From NCBI GenBank assembly GCA_016839245.1, contig JAEOUN010000015.1:1-57662 (forward strand): a DNA stretch of 57,662 nt, given 5' to 3'. This document shows, piece after piece, positions 17,619-25,903 of the stretch (positions are counted from its first letter, which is position 1; the number at the start of each line of letters is the position of its first letter). The position numbers and the translations under genes are program-made. The stretch comes from Candidatus Thorarchaeota archaeon (GTDB lineage Archaea; Asgardarchaeota; Thorarchaeia; Thorarchaeales; Thorarchaeaceae). The notes beneath the pieces are model-generated. The model worked only from the letters and a program-made list of their open reading frames with translations, was not told where the DNA came from and made no database searches.

Positions 17619-17628
17619 TTTATTATAA
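17619..17628 (+). promoter_or_regulatory. TATA-like box for the downstream secreted protein gene
   Basis: TTTATTATAA sits about 32 bases before ATG 17660. With the usual ~25-base spacing, transcription would start about 10 bases before the ATG. It lies just after the stop of the GNAT-OB gene. Confidence 0.35.
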
Positions 17629-17659
17629 CATAATAGTGACTATCCCATTGTGGGATACA

Positions 17660-18349
17660 ATGGCTGCAAAGAGACAGACTCTGCACCTGGCAATAGTAAT
17701 TGCAGTTATAGTATGTGCGAGTTCTGTCATTACACCAACAGGATTGGCTTCAGAGCCATCAGATATGATACTCATATATGATTTTCAGTCACAGAAACTT
17801 ACAGTGAATGTATCTCACTATGTCGCAAACACAAAGACTCACTATATTGAAACGATTGAAATCTACAAGAATACTATCTCTGTACTAAACAAAACATATG
17901 CCAGTCAATCAGAGAATTGGGGTATGTCTGATACATTCAATATCTCTGCCGTAGTAGGTGATAATCTCACTGTTACCGCGACCTGTAATAAGGGATATGC
18001 CATCACGAGTTGGTTAATTGTCACCTCCACTATTACAACCAATCCAACAACATCTGGAACCACATCATCAACACAAACAACAACTGAAACAACTAATACT
18101 ACAGTTAATCAGAGTATACCACTAAACACCGGTCCTGCAATCGTTGCAAGCGTCACACTCATTGTTTTCTTCGTTTTGTTCTTTCTTTGGCTAAAACCGG
18201 AATACGCTCCGGATGTACTCAAGAAATTGGGTTCACATCTGAAAGATAGTCTGATTTGGTTAGGAGAAAAAATGCGAGATCTTTTGAGTCGGTTGAGAAG
18301 CGGATTGAGCGAGCTTGGTAATCAAATCAAGGAGAAACTCTCTTCATAA
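17660..18349 (+). CDS. Exported, membrane-anchored protein with Thr-rich linker
   Basis: About 229 aa from ATG 17660; the upstream ATG at 17588 would overlap the previous gene. A signal peptide (HLAIVIAVIVCASSVI) is followed by a ~110-residue outside domain of beta character with NxS/T sites, then a Thr/Ser-rich linker (residues ~135-160), one membrane helix (IVASVTLIVFFVLFFLW) and a ~50-residue cytosolic amphipathic helical tail (LKDSLIWLGEKMRDLLSRLR). This type-I topology is common among archaeal surface proteins. I do not recognise the domain. The helical tail might bind a cytosolic or membrane partner. Confidence 0.7.
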   Translation: MAAKRQTLHLAIVIAVIVCASSVITPTGLASEPSDMILIYDFQSQKLTVNVSHYVANTKTHYIETIEIYKNTISVLNKTYASQSENWGMSDTFNISAVVGDNLTVTATCNKGYAITSWLIVTSTITTNPTTSGTTSSTQTTTETTNTTVNQSIPLNTGPAIVASVTLIVFFVLFFLWLKPEYAPDVLKKLGSHLKDSLIWLGEKMRDLLSRLRSGLSELGNQIKEKLSS

Positions 18350-18421
18350 GGAATATTTACTGTAATCAGGGATTGGTTGACAGGATAATTGCTTTGTAAG
18401 ACTGAATTATACCGAGGGCAA

Positions 18422-18835
18422 TTATTTCGATTGTTTTACTCTATTAGCTTCCAGTTCCTCTTGCATGATTCTGCATCTATCAAGCCAAAGCTGTTGGTAA
18501 GCTTCAGTGTCAACAATTCGATCCTGTAGGTCAGCGATAGATTCAATCCCTTCATCTCTGCACCACTGGATACAGATTCTATACGCATCCCAATCCAACT
18601 CAACATCTTCCCAGGCACAGGCAACTTCTTTGTAACCATTGAGATACCACGCAAGTAATCGTGTATGCCCATCTGTAGCTACGAGATTATCATCAAGTCT
18701 CTTGATTGGTATAGGTTCAAGGTCATGCTCCCGCTTCTCTTTAAAAAAATTCAAGATAATATCTAGTTTGACTGAATTTATGTAGAGTTGACTGAGAACG
18801 ATTTGATTAATTTGAAGAGAGAAGATACTATCCAT
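18422..18835 (-). CDS. ParB/sulfiredoxin-fold domain protein
   Basis: A 137-aa protein. Residues ~45-80 (PIPIKRLDD, then NLVATDGHTRLLAWYLNGYK) match the core of the ParB/Srx N-terminal domain, including the DGHTR box that binds nucleotide in ParB-like CTPases. The C-terminal ~60 residues are helical (RICIQWCRDEGIESIADLQD) and lack the usual ParB helix-turn-helix, so this is a short stand-alone member rather than a chromosome-partition ParB. It is on the minus strand, 46 bases downstream of a small unknown gene. The nearby genes do not point to a pathway. Confidence 0.7.
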   Translation of the reverse strand: MDSIFSLQINQIVLSQLYINSVKLDIILNFFKEKREHDLEPIPIKRLDDNLVATDGHTRLLAWYLNGYKEVACAWEDVELDWDAYRICIQWCRDEGIESIADLQDRIVDTEAYQQLWLDRCRIMQEELEANRVKQSK

Positions 18836-18881
18836 GTATTGATGGGTGTATATCTTTGATATAAACAGAAAGTATTTGGCA

Positions 18882-19208
18882 TTACAGAATTACTTTTCCA
18901 GTTATATCTTTGGACTCATCAACCAAGCTTGTAGAAACCTCGGATACAATTTGCTCAAAATCGTCAAGAGGAACTGAAGAAGAGATACCATCCACCAACA
19001 TCCTTGTGAATAGTTGGCTAATGAATTCTTGAAGTTCGTTGAATGAGTGGAGAATTATTATTCTAGATTGATCTGATTTCTTATCTTCCACCTCAATCTT
19101 TGCATCAATACCTTTTCTTCGAAGTTCTTCTACATACTCCATCGCTTTACGGATCTCAATCAATCCAAGTAAATTATGCTCTGTGATTTCCGTCCTCTGA
19201 CGTGTCAA
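18882..19208 (-). CDS. Small helical protein of unknown function
   Basis: A 108-aa acidic protein with no membrane segment or known motif. The N-terminal half suggests helix (IEIRKAMEYVEELRRKGIDA) followed by a short strand pair (AKIEVEDKK, SRIIILH), and the C-terminal half is helical. It lies on the minus strand just upstream of the ParB-like gene and could be co-transcribed with it. The length and composition look like a real gene, but no function can be offered. Confidence 0.5.
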   Translation of the reverse strand: MTRQRTEITEHNLLGLIEIRKAMEYVEELRRKGIDAKIEVEDKKSDQSRIIILHSFNELQEFISQLFTRMLVDGISSSVPLDDFEQIVSEVSTSLVDESKDITGKVIL

Positions 19209-19324
19209 TGCATCATCTCAATTTGAATCTCTAGTAATATATCATCTCGAGCGATGATAACCTCATATCTCGGAGGCTCCGAGCTGTCAATAAGAATCCG
19301 CTGTGCAAAGAGGTACCTCAACGT

Positions 19325-19723
19325 TTAGTTGGATAATTTGGATATCACTCTAAGATCCTCTAGGAAGAGAAGACCAAAGAGAAAGTCTCCAGAAACGACT
19401 AGTACAACAAGAATTGACGCATGTTCAATGAGAAAATAGGCAATACCAATAATAAAAACCCACATCTTCTCACAGATACACACCTTAATGAGATCATGAT
19501 TATCGGTTATATTCCTGCTGATGAAATAGCAACCTAGTCCAATGATAAAGACAATACCAAAGAGACTATCAAACCACAACAGGCTTGGAGGAGCCTCGAT
19601 AGGTCCAGCAAGAGAGAAAAATGCCATATCAATTCGAGGAAGAATCAGAAAACTAACAGCAAGAATCCAATTCCATATAGCGGCAAGTGTATACATGTAT
19701 TTATGATAGATTGAGCGCTCCAT
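19325..19723 (-). CDS. Four-helix membrane protein of unknown function
   Basis: A 132-aa protein with four hydrophobic segments (starting around IWNWILAVSFLIL, LLWFDSLFGIVFIIGLGCYF, IGIAYFLIEHASILVVLVVS and FLFGLLFLEDL). It resembles small uncharacterised archaeal and bacterial membrane proteins with a conserved phenylalanine-rich second helix. There is no enzyme motif. It lies in a minus-strand run but is separated from both neighbours by more than 70 bases. Confidence 0.6.
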   Translation of the reverse strand: MERSIYHKYMYTLAAIWNWILAVSFLILPRIDMAFFSLAGPIEAPPSLLWFDSLFGIVFIIGLGCYFISRNITDNHDLIKVCICEKMWVFIIGIAYFLIEHASILVVLVVSGDFLFGLLFLEDLRVISKLSN

Positions 19724-19798
19724 AGATACACCTCATCAGTATGTAAAAACAAATGAGCATATAACTAAATGGTATTTTATGGATTCTATATAATTGGA

Positions 19799-20368
19799 TT
19801 ACTTTGGGGGAAGTAAGTCCTTGAGAAAGACAGTTTCATATTCACTGGCTAGAATATCCATCATTAGAGCATCATATTTTGTATCTCCAATAATCCGAGC
19901 TTCTCTTCGGCGACCAATCACTTTGAATCCCACTTTCTTGTAACAAGCAATTGCTCGCTCATTGAATGAGTAAGTACCAAGATTAACGCTATTGAGATTG
20001 AGTATATTGAACGCATAGTCTAGTAGAAGTTGCAGGGCTTCTGTGCCAAAACCTCTGTCCCAATGGGTCTTCTCACCAATGACTATACCTAGACGGGCAC
20101 TTCGATTGACAAGGTCTACACTTCCTAAAAAGCAACGTCCGATTAAAAGATCTGTTTCCATTTCAAGGATATCAAATCCATGTATTTTATCCTTGATAAT
20201 AGCTTCAATAGCCTCTAGAGTACTTTCAAGTGTTGTCGGAGTGTAAGGCTCGCTTCCAAGTGGTATGCCAACCTCCAAGTCATTGTCCCATTTAGCCCAA
20301 CTCTCTGCAGAGTCTTTACTCACTGGAGATAAGTAACAAGATCGACCTATTATTTTTTTGAAGTACAT
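19799..20368 (-). CDS. GNAT N-acetyltransferase, RimJ/RimL type
   Basis: A 189-aa protein of normal length for the family. It starts with the typical first strand, has GRCFLGSVDLVNRSARLGIV as the central sheet, GEKTHWDRGFGTEALQLLLD as the acetyl-CoA-binding loop and helix, and ends with SFNERAIACYKKVGFKVIGR, the standard RimJ/RimL last motif. It transfers acetyl groups from acetyl-CoA, usually to a protein N-terminus or a small amine; the substrate cannot be read from sequence. It is a single gene on the minus strand with its own AT-rich upstream region. Confidence 0.88.
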   Translation of the reverse strand: MYFKKIIGRSCYLSPVSKDSAESWAKWDNDLEVGIPLGSEPYTPTTLESTLEAIEAIIKDKIHGFDILEMETDLLIGRCFLGSVDLVNRSARLGIVIGEKTHWDRGFGTEALQLLLDYAFNILNLNSVNLGTYSFNERAIACYKKVGFKVIGRRREARIIGDTKYDALMMDILASEYETVFLKDLLPPK

Positions 20369-20452
20369 GGATAATCTGACCTTTAGAAGTTATTTCATGT
20401 GACTTTTGCAGCCAAGGAATATCTCAATCTATCCATTCATCGGCTTCGTGTC

Positions 20453-21346
20453 TCATAGTATAACTTCTTTGTTCATAGCAGTATTCATGTTTTTCTTAGC
20501 AACCTCAAGGGCGGGATTGAATTTGAGTGCGTGCTTATAACATTCCAGTGAACGGGTCACCTCGCCTTTTTCACGCAATACAACACCCAAGTTATTCCAT
20601 CCATTCGCATCCTCTGGAACTAGTTTAGTATACTCCTCGAGGTATAAGATTGCATCACTCCATCGACCTAGGAACCACAGAGATGTCCCTAGCCTAAACA
20701 ACACTTTAGATTGCTTTTTTCTCTTAGCAACACTTGGTAAATAAAAACTCACAGCTCCTTCATAATTTCTTGATTCATAGCAGAGGTCTCCAACACCATT
20801 AAGTGCTGTAATTGAACGCGGATCGAGCTCAAGTGCCAGATTTAGAGAAACTAACGCAGAGCTGTAATTAGACATCTTAGCATGACAGAAACCACGCAAC
20901 TCCCAGGCCTCATAGATATCCTCGTTCATTTCAATAATCTGTGAAGTAACCGCAATGACAGTCTTGCAGTCTTCCAATTTGAAAGCAGAACGAGCCAATG
21001 TGAGAAGTACATTAATGTCGTTTCCACCGAGTTCTGCATACATCTTCAATGTTTTTACTGCATCTTGATATAATTTCTGAGAGAATTCTAATAGACCAAG
21101 GTTAGCAAGAGGATCGGACCAATCTGTATCTTTGGAAAATGCGGTTTTATAGCATTCTTGAGCCTTTTTCAAGTTACCTAACTCTTCATAGACTTCACCT
21201 AAAAGGGACCATGCCTTTGCAAAGCAAGGATCTCCATTAATTGCCATCAATAGAGTATCCTTTGCAGCAATAAGTTCACCAAACTCACGAAAACGTCTTG
21301 CTCGATGTAAAAGTGTGTCAGGGTTAAGTGAGGGGTCTTCGTGCAT
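20453..21346 (-). CDS. Tetratricopeptide repeat (TPR) protein
   Basis: A 297-aa protein built almost wholly of TPR units. Clear examples are AWSLLGEVYEELGNLKKAQE, PLANLGLLEFSQKLYQDAVK, AWELRGFCHAKMSNYSSALV and GWNNLGVVLREKGEVTRSLE, giving about eight repeats of 34 residues. Such proteins act as protein-interaction scaffolds. There is no signal peptide or extra domain, so it is probably cytosolic. It is transcribed alone on the minus strand. Confidence 0.88.
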   Translation of the reverse strand: MHEDPSLNPDTLLHRARRFREFGELIAAKDTLLMAINGDPCFAKAWSLLGEVYEELGNLKKAQECYKTAFSKDTDWSDPLANLGLLEFSQKLYQDAVKTLKMYAELGGNDINVLLTLARSAFKLEDCKTVIAVTSQIIEMNEDIYEAWELRGFCHAKMSNYSSALVSLNLALELDPRSITALNGVGDLCYESRNYEGAVSFYLPSVAKRKKQSKVLFRLGTSLWFLGRWSDAILYLEEYTKLVPEDANGWNNLGVVLREKGEVTRSLECYKHALKFNPALEVAKKNMNTAMNKEVIL

Positions 21347-21456
21347 GAATTAATCACGCATCCTTGCTTCAAGTAATTAGACTGATTGGAGTATTAACTT
21401 GAACGTTTGTGATATAAAGTACAGGGACACGAGATCTCTATCCACATAGAAATATC

Positions 21457-23172
21457 TTAGCGATGTTTTAATCGGTAAACAAAAAGCACCAAGGCAATCA
21501 CCCCTAGTGTCACCCCAATTCCTCCAAGGACCAGAATCAATGTGAGTGATGGCAACGCAGTTCCAATTGATAAGACAAATTGAGTATATCCTGTATAATT
21601 ATTTCCCATCAAAATGATATACCCTTGAGAATCAAGGTCCTCCGGAAGTTCAAAGGAGGGATGGGTTGATAGTGTTTGGCCAGCCCCGATGGATATTGTT
21701 GAATCAAGGACATTTCCTTCATCATCAAGGATTAAAATTCCATCTTTGGTGCCTAGGCGAGGACTAAGACATTCCATACTCATAGTCAAATACACCTCTT
21801 CACCAGCATTTATTCCACCAGAAATTCCAAGAGGGTCTAGCACGGTTCGTGGAGCCATCTCTAGGAGATAGTCAAATGCAGGTTTTAATTCAATCCAAAG
21901 GGTATCGATATACTCCGCACTAGGATTGAAGTAACCATAGATATCCCGCCATTCCCGAATGATATGAGTGCTATTGTCTAAAATAATATCACCCATAGCA
22001 TAATTTACATTCGCTGATGCGTTGGTATATACTTCAAAGGTAATTGGAACTGTAGTTCCACATGCATAATACATCCACTCACCCCAGCCACCGCTGACGG
22101 CAGATTTGAACCTCTCAATACTTTGCGAATATAGCTGGATGCCAGAATAATAACCATCAGGTAAGATATCATGGAGATCACTTGCCATACTATAATAGAG
22201 GATTGGCTCCAACCAATAACCATCTTCATCCGTTGTGAAATAGCTAGCATTTGTCCCAGAATGTAGAGAATAAGTCATTGCGAACTTGTGTTGTAATGCA
22301 AAATCTCTGAATGCCTGAGTTTCAGGTTCAGAGAAAGATGAGGTACCATGATAGACCTGTGAGGTGATATCTTCACTATCAGGACCACCTGCATCCCAGA
22401 AGTAGGGATAATTTCTGTTCAAATCAACGAGACCAACTTCATCTTCGTTTAATAATCCGTCATCGTCATTATCAATCCCTTCACGATAGGAATAATCAAA
22501 ATCCAAGATATCTGGTACCTCTTCAGGATAGTCCTTGATGTAGACATAGTACTCAGATATTTGACCATCAGCATTGACATCCTCTGCGTCATCCTCAGAA
22601 AATAAGCCATCACCATCATTGTCATATGGTCGGAGATTTTTTCTCAACCAATGGTTTCCTTGATTGACCACAACATCTAGTGCATCAGGATTGAGCGTGG
22701 GAATCACATAGATTTCTTGTGTATCAATGTACTCTGTTATTGTAGAATCAACACCATAACCATTTACAAGATAGAGAATGAATCTAAGTGCTATCTCTAC
22801 CGTGATTTGTTCACGACCATGATGTTGCGCAACTACCAATGTCTTAGCCTTTTGAATAGAGTTTAATTCATTCGTTATACGTACACAGGTAATATTTCTT
22901 CCAAGATAGCTCTGTCCAATTACTTCCAAGTCGACAAGATTAGGGGCGAGTTCAGCTACATTCTCAATCTCTTCATCAACTTCTACCGGATCATGGAACA
23001 TGTTCTCATAGAGGAGATTTATCGTATCCCAAGTTCTATCCACTGATATTGAAGTGACTTTCGTAATTGAAGGAACCATATTCTCCGTCTGAGTTGCTAT
23101 GGTTTCTACTGGAAGAAATGCTGCTGTGAGAATGAGTAAAAAGAAAACTGACCGATATCGTGATGATTTGAT
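21457..23172 (-). CDS. Secreted M14-family zinc carboxypeptidase with C-terminal anchor
   Basis: About 571 aa. It has the M14 peptidase features: the zinc ligands in QHHGREQ (HxxE), the following strand and IPTLNPDALD, the substrate-pocket motif DLNRNYPYFWD, a later His in SLHSG, and the catalytic Glu in ITFEVYT. Acidic Ca-binding-like inserts (NDGDGLFSEDDAEDVNADG, NDDDGLLNEDE) interrupt the domain. A beta domain and a C-terminal membrane helix (LTLILVLGGIGVTLGVIALV) follow. The first ATG (23079) lacks a signal peptide, but the frame runs on upstream to encode one (RYRSVFFLLILTAAFLP). The best-placed start is ATC at 23172, 7 bases after GAGGTG. It should digest peptides outside the cell. Confidence 0.85.
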   Translation of the reverse strand: MKSSRYRSVFFLLILTAAFLPVETIATQTENMVPSITKVTSISVDRTWDTINLLYENMFHDPVEVDEEIENVAELAPNLVDLEVIGQSYLGRNITCVRITNELNSIQKAKTLVVAQHHGREQITVEIALRFILYLVNGYGVDSTITEYIDTQEIYVIPTLNPDALDVVVNQGNHWLRKNLRPYDNDGDGLFSEDDAEDVNADGQISEYYVYIKDYPEEVPDILDFDYSYREGIDNDDDGLLNEDEVGLVDLNRNYPYFWDAGGPDSEDITSQVYHGTSSFSEPETQAFRDFALQHKFAMTYSLHSGTNASYFTTDEDGYWLEPILYYSMASDLHDILPDGYYSGIQLYSQSIERFKSAVSGGWGEWMYYACGTTVPITFEVYTNASANVNYAMGDIILDNSTHIIREWRDIYGYFNPSAEYIDTLWIELKPAFDYLLEMAPRTVLDPLGISGGINAGEEVYLTMSMECLSPRLGTKDGILILDDEGNVLDSTISIGAGQTLSTHPSFELPEDLDSQGYIILMGNNYTGYTQFVLSIGTALPSLTLILVLGGIGVTLGVIALVLFVYRLKHR

Positions 23173-23446
23173 GATGTTTCACCTCATACCAAGAAGGTGG
23201 AACTGGATCGGGCAATGTTCCATCCACTCTAAGGTAAATAATTCAACCACAGCCCTATAATAGGAGTTTAGTTCAACGTAACCTCTGTGACAACTATCTC
23301 ACATTTTGTAATACCCACACCTTATAGTTATATTATATTATTTCCTATGATATTTTGGGACGCAGACAGATTGTAATGGATTTGTAAGAGATAGATCCTT
23401 GAATCCGTACATCTTCTCTAGACCAACACATACTTGAGATGATTGC

Positions 23447-23779
23447 ATGAGAGCCGAAGTGGAAAATGTACCTGAAACTAAGGCATTGACACCTTGTGGT
23501 AAGTGCAGTTGCATCATTATGTACAAAGGAGACCTTTGTGTCTTCTGTGATGCAGCCTCTGAACTTCTAGAGAGATTGTTATCAAGTTATGGAGTTCAAT
23601 CTACGGCCATTAAGGAAGTGGATTTTGAGTCAAGAGATGAATGCGGGTGTGTTATAGAGGATGTACTCATGCTGCCAACAATCAAAATATGTGATGCAAA
23701 GATTATTGGCCTACCTGATGAACAGACGCTGAATGATGCAGTTATGAGAGCAATTATGAAAGAATGCTTCTGTGATTGA
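23447..23779 (+). CDS. Glutaredoxin/thioredoxin-like protein with extra cysteines
   Basis: A 110-aa protein. The active-site motif CVFC, followed by a helix, and the later LMLPTIKI with a cis-Pro and the GLPDEQTL helix define a glutaredoxin-like fold. It carries additional Cys clusters: CGKCSC before the fold, CGC in the middle and CFC at the very end. These could bind a metal or form a redox relay. There is no signal peptide. ATG 23447 is used; a TATA-like TTATAGTTATATTATA lies ~110 bases upstream. It stands alone between divergent or convergent genes. The fold call is good; the partner is unknown. Confidence 0.75.
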   Translation: MRAEVENVPETKALTPCGKCSCIIMYKGDLCVFCDAASELLERLLSSYGVQSTAIKEVDFESRDECGCVIEDVLMLPTIKICDAKIIGLPDEQTLNDAVMRAIMKECFCD

Positions 23780-23889
23780 TAATTGTCATTCGCCACTATA
23801 CAAAGACAATAGAATATTATGGAATGATGCCAGATTTGGAGATACGATAGGTTTTCTTCTCTAGTGATTTATTGCCAAATAAAAGGACT

Positions 23890-24345
23890 CTAGAAGTCAA
23901 GTGTAATGGTCTCCCAACGAATCCGTCCTGCTTCCACGGCCTCTTTGATCTTTTTTTCAGTCCTATTGAGTTGGGCATTTCCTGTTTTAACATCAGCCAA
24001 GATTACTGTAATTGGTTCATCGGAATTATTATCCTTGACAGCTGTATAGCCATCAAAAATCAGGTAGTCAATAGGTGCACCAATAAACCGTGCATCTGAT
24101 GGATCATACCTGAAAATATCACTAAGAAGAGGAACTAGATGCTCTGCAATCTTGCCTTTTAGGACATATCGACTCCGGTCGGTAGCATCTTTTCTTAGTG
24201 CAGACTCCTGCTCAGCCCAAGTCTTAGCGAAATTTTGTTCAACTATTGCTATCCTGTGTCGTAGTCTCATCCCCATTATGAGATAGACGACAAGGGCAAT
24301 TACTAATCCAATCACAAATCCAAGAAGTGTGTCAAATAATGCCAT
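23890..24345 (-). CDS. Membrane-anchored Holliday-junction-resolvase-like protein
   Basis: A 151-aa protein. One N-terminal membrane helix (LLGFVIGLVIALVVYLIMG) and a short coiled stretch precede a domain of the Endonuc_Holl type (PF10107): LKGKIAEHLVPL, FRYDPSDARFIGAPIDYLIF, ADVKTG with the D/E-x-K pair, LNRTEKKIKEAVEAG and a final Trp strand. The key Asp, Asp and Lys residues of a PD-(D/E)XK nuclease are present. A nuclease tied to the membrane may act on incoming DNA rather than on recombination intermediates, but that is inference. It is on the minus strand, downstream of the caspase-like gene and separated from it by a terminator hairpin. Confidence 0.8.
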   Translation of the reverse strand: MALFDTLLGFVIGLVIALVVYLIMGMRLRHRIAIVEQNFAKTWAEQESALRKDATDRSRYVLKGKIAEHLVPLLSDIFRYDPSDARFIGAPIDYLIFDGYTAVKDNNSDEPITVILADVKTGNAQLNRTEKKIKEAVEAGRIRWETITLDF

Positions 24346-24409
24346 ACTATTCTAATATCATCTACAGTTATATGCTCAGGTAATAGGAGAGTAATAACCA
24401 GAGAATACG

Positions 24410-24444
24410 TCAGAAAGAAAAAAGAAGGAAGGCTTAGAGCCTTC
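24410..24444 (-). terminator. Hairpin and T-rich tail ending the caspase-like gene
   Basis: GAAGGCT (24428-24434) and AGCCTTC (24438-24444) form a perfect 7-bp stem with a 3-base loop. On the minus strand the stem is followed by CTTCTTTTTTCTTTC. The stem overlaps the stop codon of the upstream gene. Confidence 0.65.
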
Positions 24445-25270
24445 ACTTCACATAGAAGGGCAGTCCGTATAGATCCAACATAACTGGACAGCTATCAGGT
24501 TGCTCAGCAATGACAAGAGGTTGTGCATAGAAGAATGCATCTTGGAGATTGTCATATGGACCGTTGAGGAGACCTTGATCACCAAAGTAATAGAAGAATA
24601 GAGTATTTTCAAGTTCTTGGTAATCCCATCCATATTGGTCAGCTTCAGCTGCACCGATATATAGTACACCAGAACGTGTCTCATAGGATTGGTCAAACAT
24701 GCCACCAGAGTGACAACTGCAATATACCAAAGCAATCTGGTTTGATTCCATCTCAGCTACCTTACCAGACATATAGGAGTCAGTAATAGCTCGTGCATCC
24801 CACGAAACGATACACTCGTCATAACCATCACTCTCTATATCAGTGTCCCAACTACCATCATTGGTGCGAGACCCATGACCAGAATAGAAGAAGACAACCT
24901 CAGAATTTGGACCTTCATGAGCTATCAACCAGTCCATAAGCATCATGATGTTGTCACGAGTTGCGGCACTGTCTTGTGCGTAAGCCCAGTTGTAGCCATA
25001 GGCATTGAGGATAGCTCGCATCTCAAGAGCGTCATTATGAGGATTCCAGAGATCATTAGCACGGCCATCATAATCACTGATACCAATTATAACAGCCCAC
25101 TTATCTTGACCTGAACTTGTGTAGTACTCGACTTCCAAGGATGGAGAGGTTGGTGGTCCTCCACCGCCACCTCCCTTCATGATCATGACATTGGGTGTTG
25201 CAACTATAACAGACGGGAGAAGCAATCCCAAAAGCAGACCGAGAAGGAGGATTGTGCTAACGCGTTTCAA
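24443..25270 (-). CDS. Secreted caspase-like (metacaspase, C14-type) peptidase
   Basis: A 275-aa protein starting at TTG 25270, with AAAGGTG 7 bases upstream. A signal peptide (STILLLGLLLGLLLPSVIVA) and a Gly-rich linker precede a caspase-fold domain: KWAVIIGISDYDG opens it, FFYSGHGSRT carries the catalytic His and VYCSCHSGGMF the catalytic Cys. Metacaspases usually read DxCHSG here; this one has Ser-Cys-His-Ser-Gly-Gly. The acidic segment DTDIESDGYDECI between them may bind calcium. No prodomain or C-terminal domain follows. Unlike typical cytosolic metacaspases it is exported, so it more likely works as an outside peptidase than in cell death. Confidence 0.85.
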   Translation of the reverse strand: MKRVSTILLLGLLLGLLLPSVIVATPNVMIMKGGGGGGPPTSPSLEVEYYTSSGQDKWAVIIGISDYDGRANDLWNPHNDALEMRAILNAYGYNWAYAQDSAATRDNIMMLMDWLIAHEGPNSEVVFFYSGHGSRTNDGSWDTDIESDGYDECIVSWDARAITDSYMSGKVAEMESNQIALVYCSCHSGGMFDQSYETRSGVLYIGAAEADQYGWDYQELENTLFFYYFGDQGLLNGPYDNLQDAFFYAQPLVIAEQPDSCPVMLDLYGLPFYVK

Positions 25271-25413
25271 TGTGTTTCACCTTTGCAGATCATACGACCT
25301 GTCAAGATTTAAAAAAGAAACATGACTTATAAATTCTATTGCAATTCTAAAATAAAGAGAACTTATAAGCAGTATTGAAATCCTAACACAATTCCTGGGT
25401 ATAGGTGGAGAGA

Positions 25414-25881
25414 ATGAACATTAAGAAACTTGCAATACTCATGGTATCAATTGTGATGCTTTCAGCCATAGTCCCAACGATAAGTGCGCAACCACGGATC
25501 GCAAGTGTAGACTATATACAGATAGCCGATGCATTCTATGCGGATCTTGATGGCGATGGATATGAGGATGATATCAAACTTCTTGTTGAATGCTGTTTCA
25601 CTGAGTCTAATCCTACAAGGATTGATCTCAATATTTGGATTGAATTACCATCAGGTCTCACATTCAGTGTACGCGTATCAATCTATAATACACCAAGTGA
25701 ATTCTTACTCAATATCGATTGCTATGACATGGCAATCGAGAGCGGCTGGTACACAGTCACCCTACTTGCTTCGGTTATGGGTGCAGGAAATGGGAAACTC
25801 TACATAACTGATGAGATTATTTTTGATCCACCAACTGGAGGAGGGCCTGGTCTTCCACCTTCTGTAAGTGCATATATCTAA
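25414..25881 (+). CDS. Small secreted protein with Asp-rich calcium-like loop
   Basis: About 155 aa from ATG 25414, behind GGTGGAGAGA. The signal peptide LAILMVSIVMLSAIVPTISA is followed by a ~120-residue beta-rich domain. Near its start DLDGDGYEDD resembles a dockerin or EF-hand-like calcium loop. The C-terminus is Pro/Gly-rich with no anchor. It is divergent from the secreted caspase gene, 143 bases away, with a shared promoter region, so the two exported proteins may be expressed together. The family is not recognised. Confidence 0.65.
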   Translation: MNIKKLAILMVSIVMLSAIVPTISAQPRIASVDYIQIADAFYADLDGDGYEDDIKLLVECCFTESNPTRIDLNIWIELPSGLTFSVRVSIYNTPSEFLLNIDCYDMAIESGWYTVTLLASVMGAGNGKLYITDEIIFDPPTGGGPGLPPSVSAYI

Positions 25882-25903
25882 CATCAAAGAAGGAAGTCAA
25901 CTA

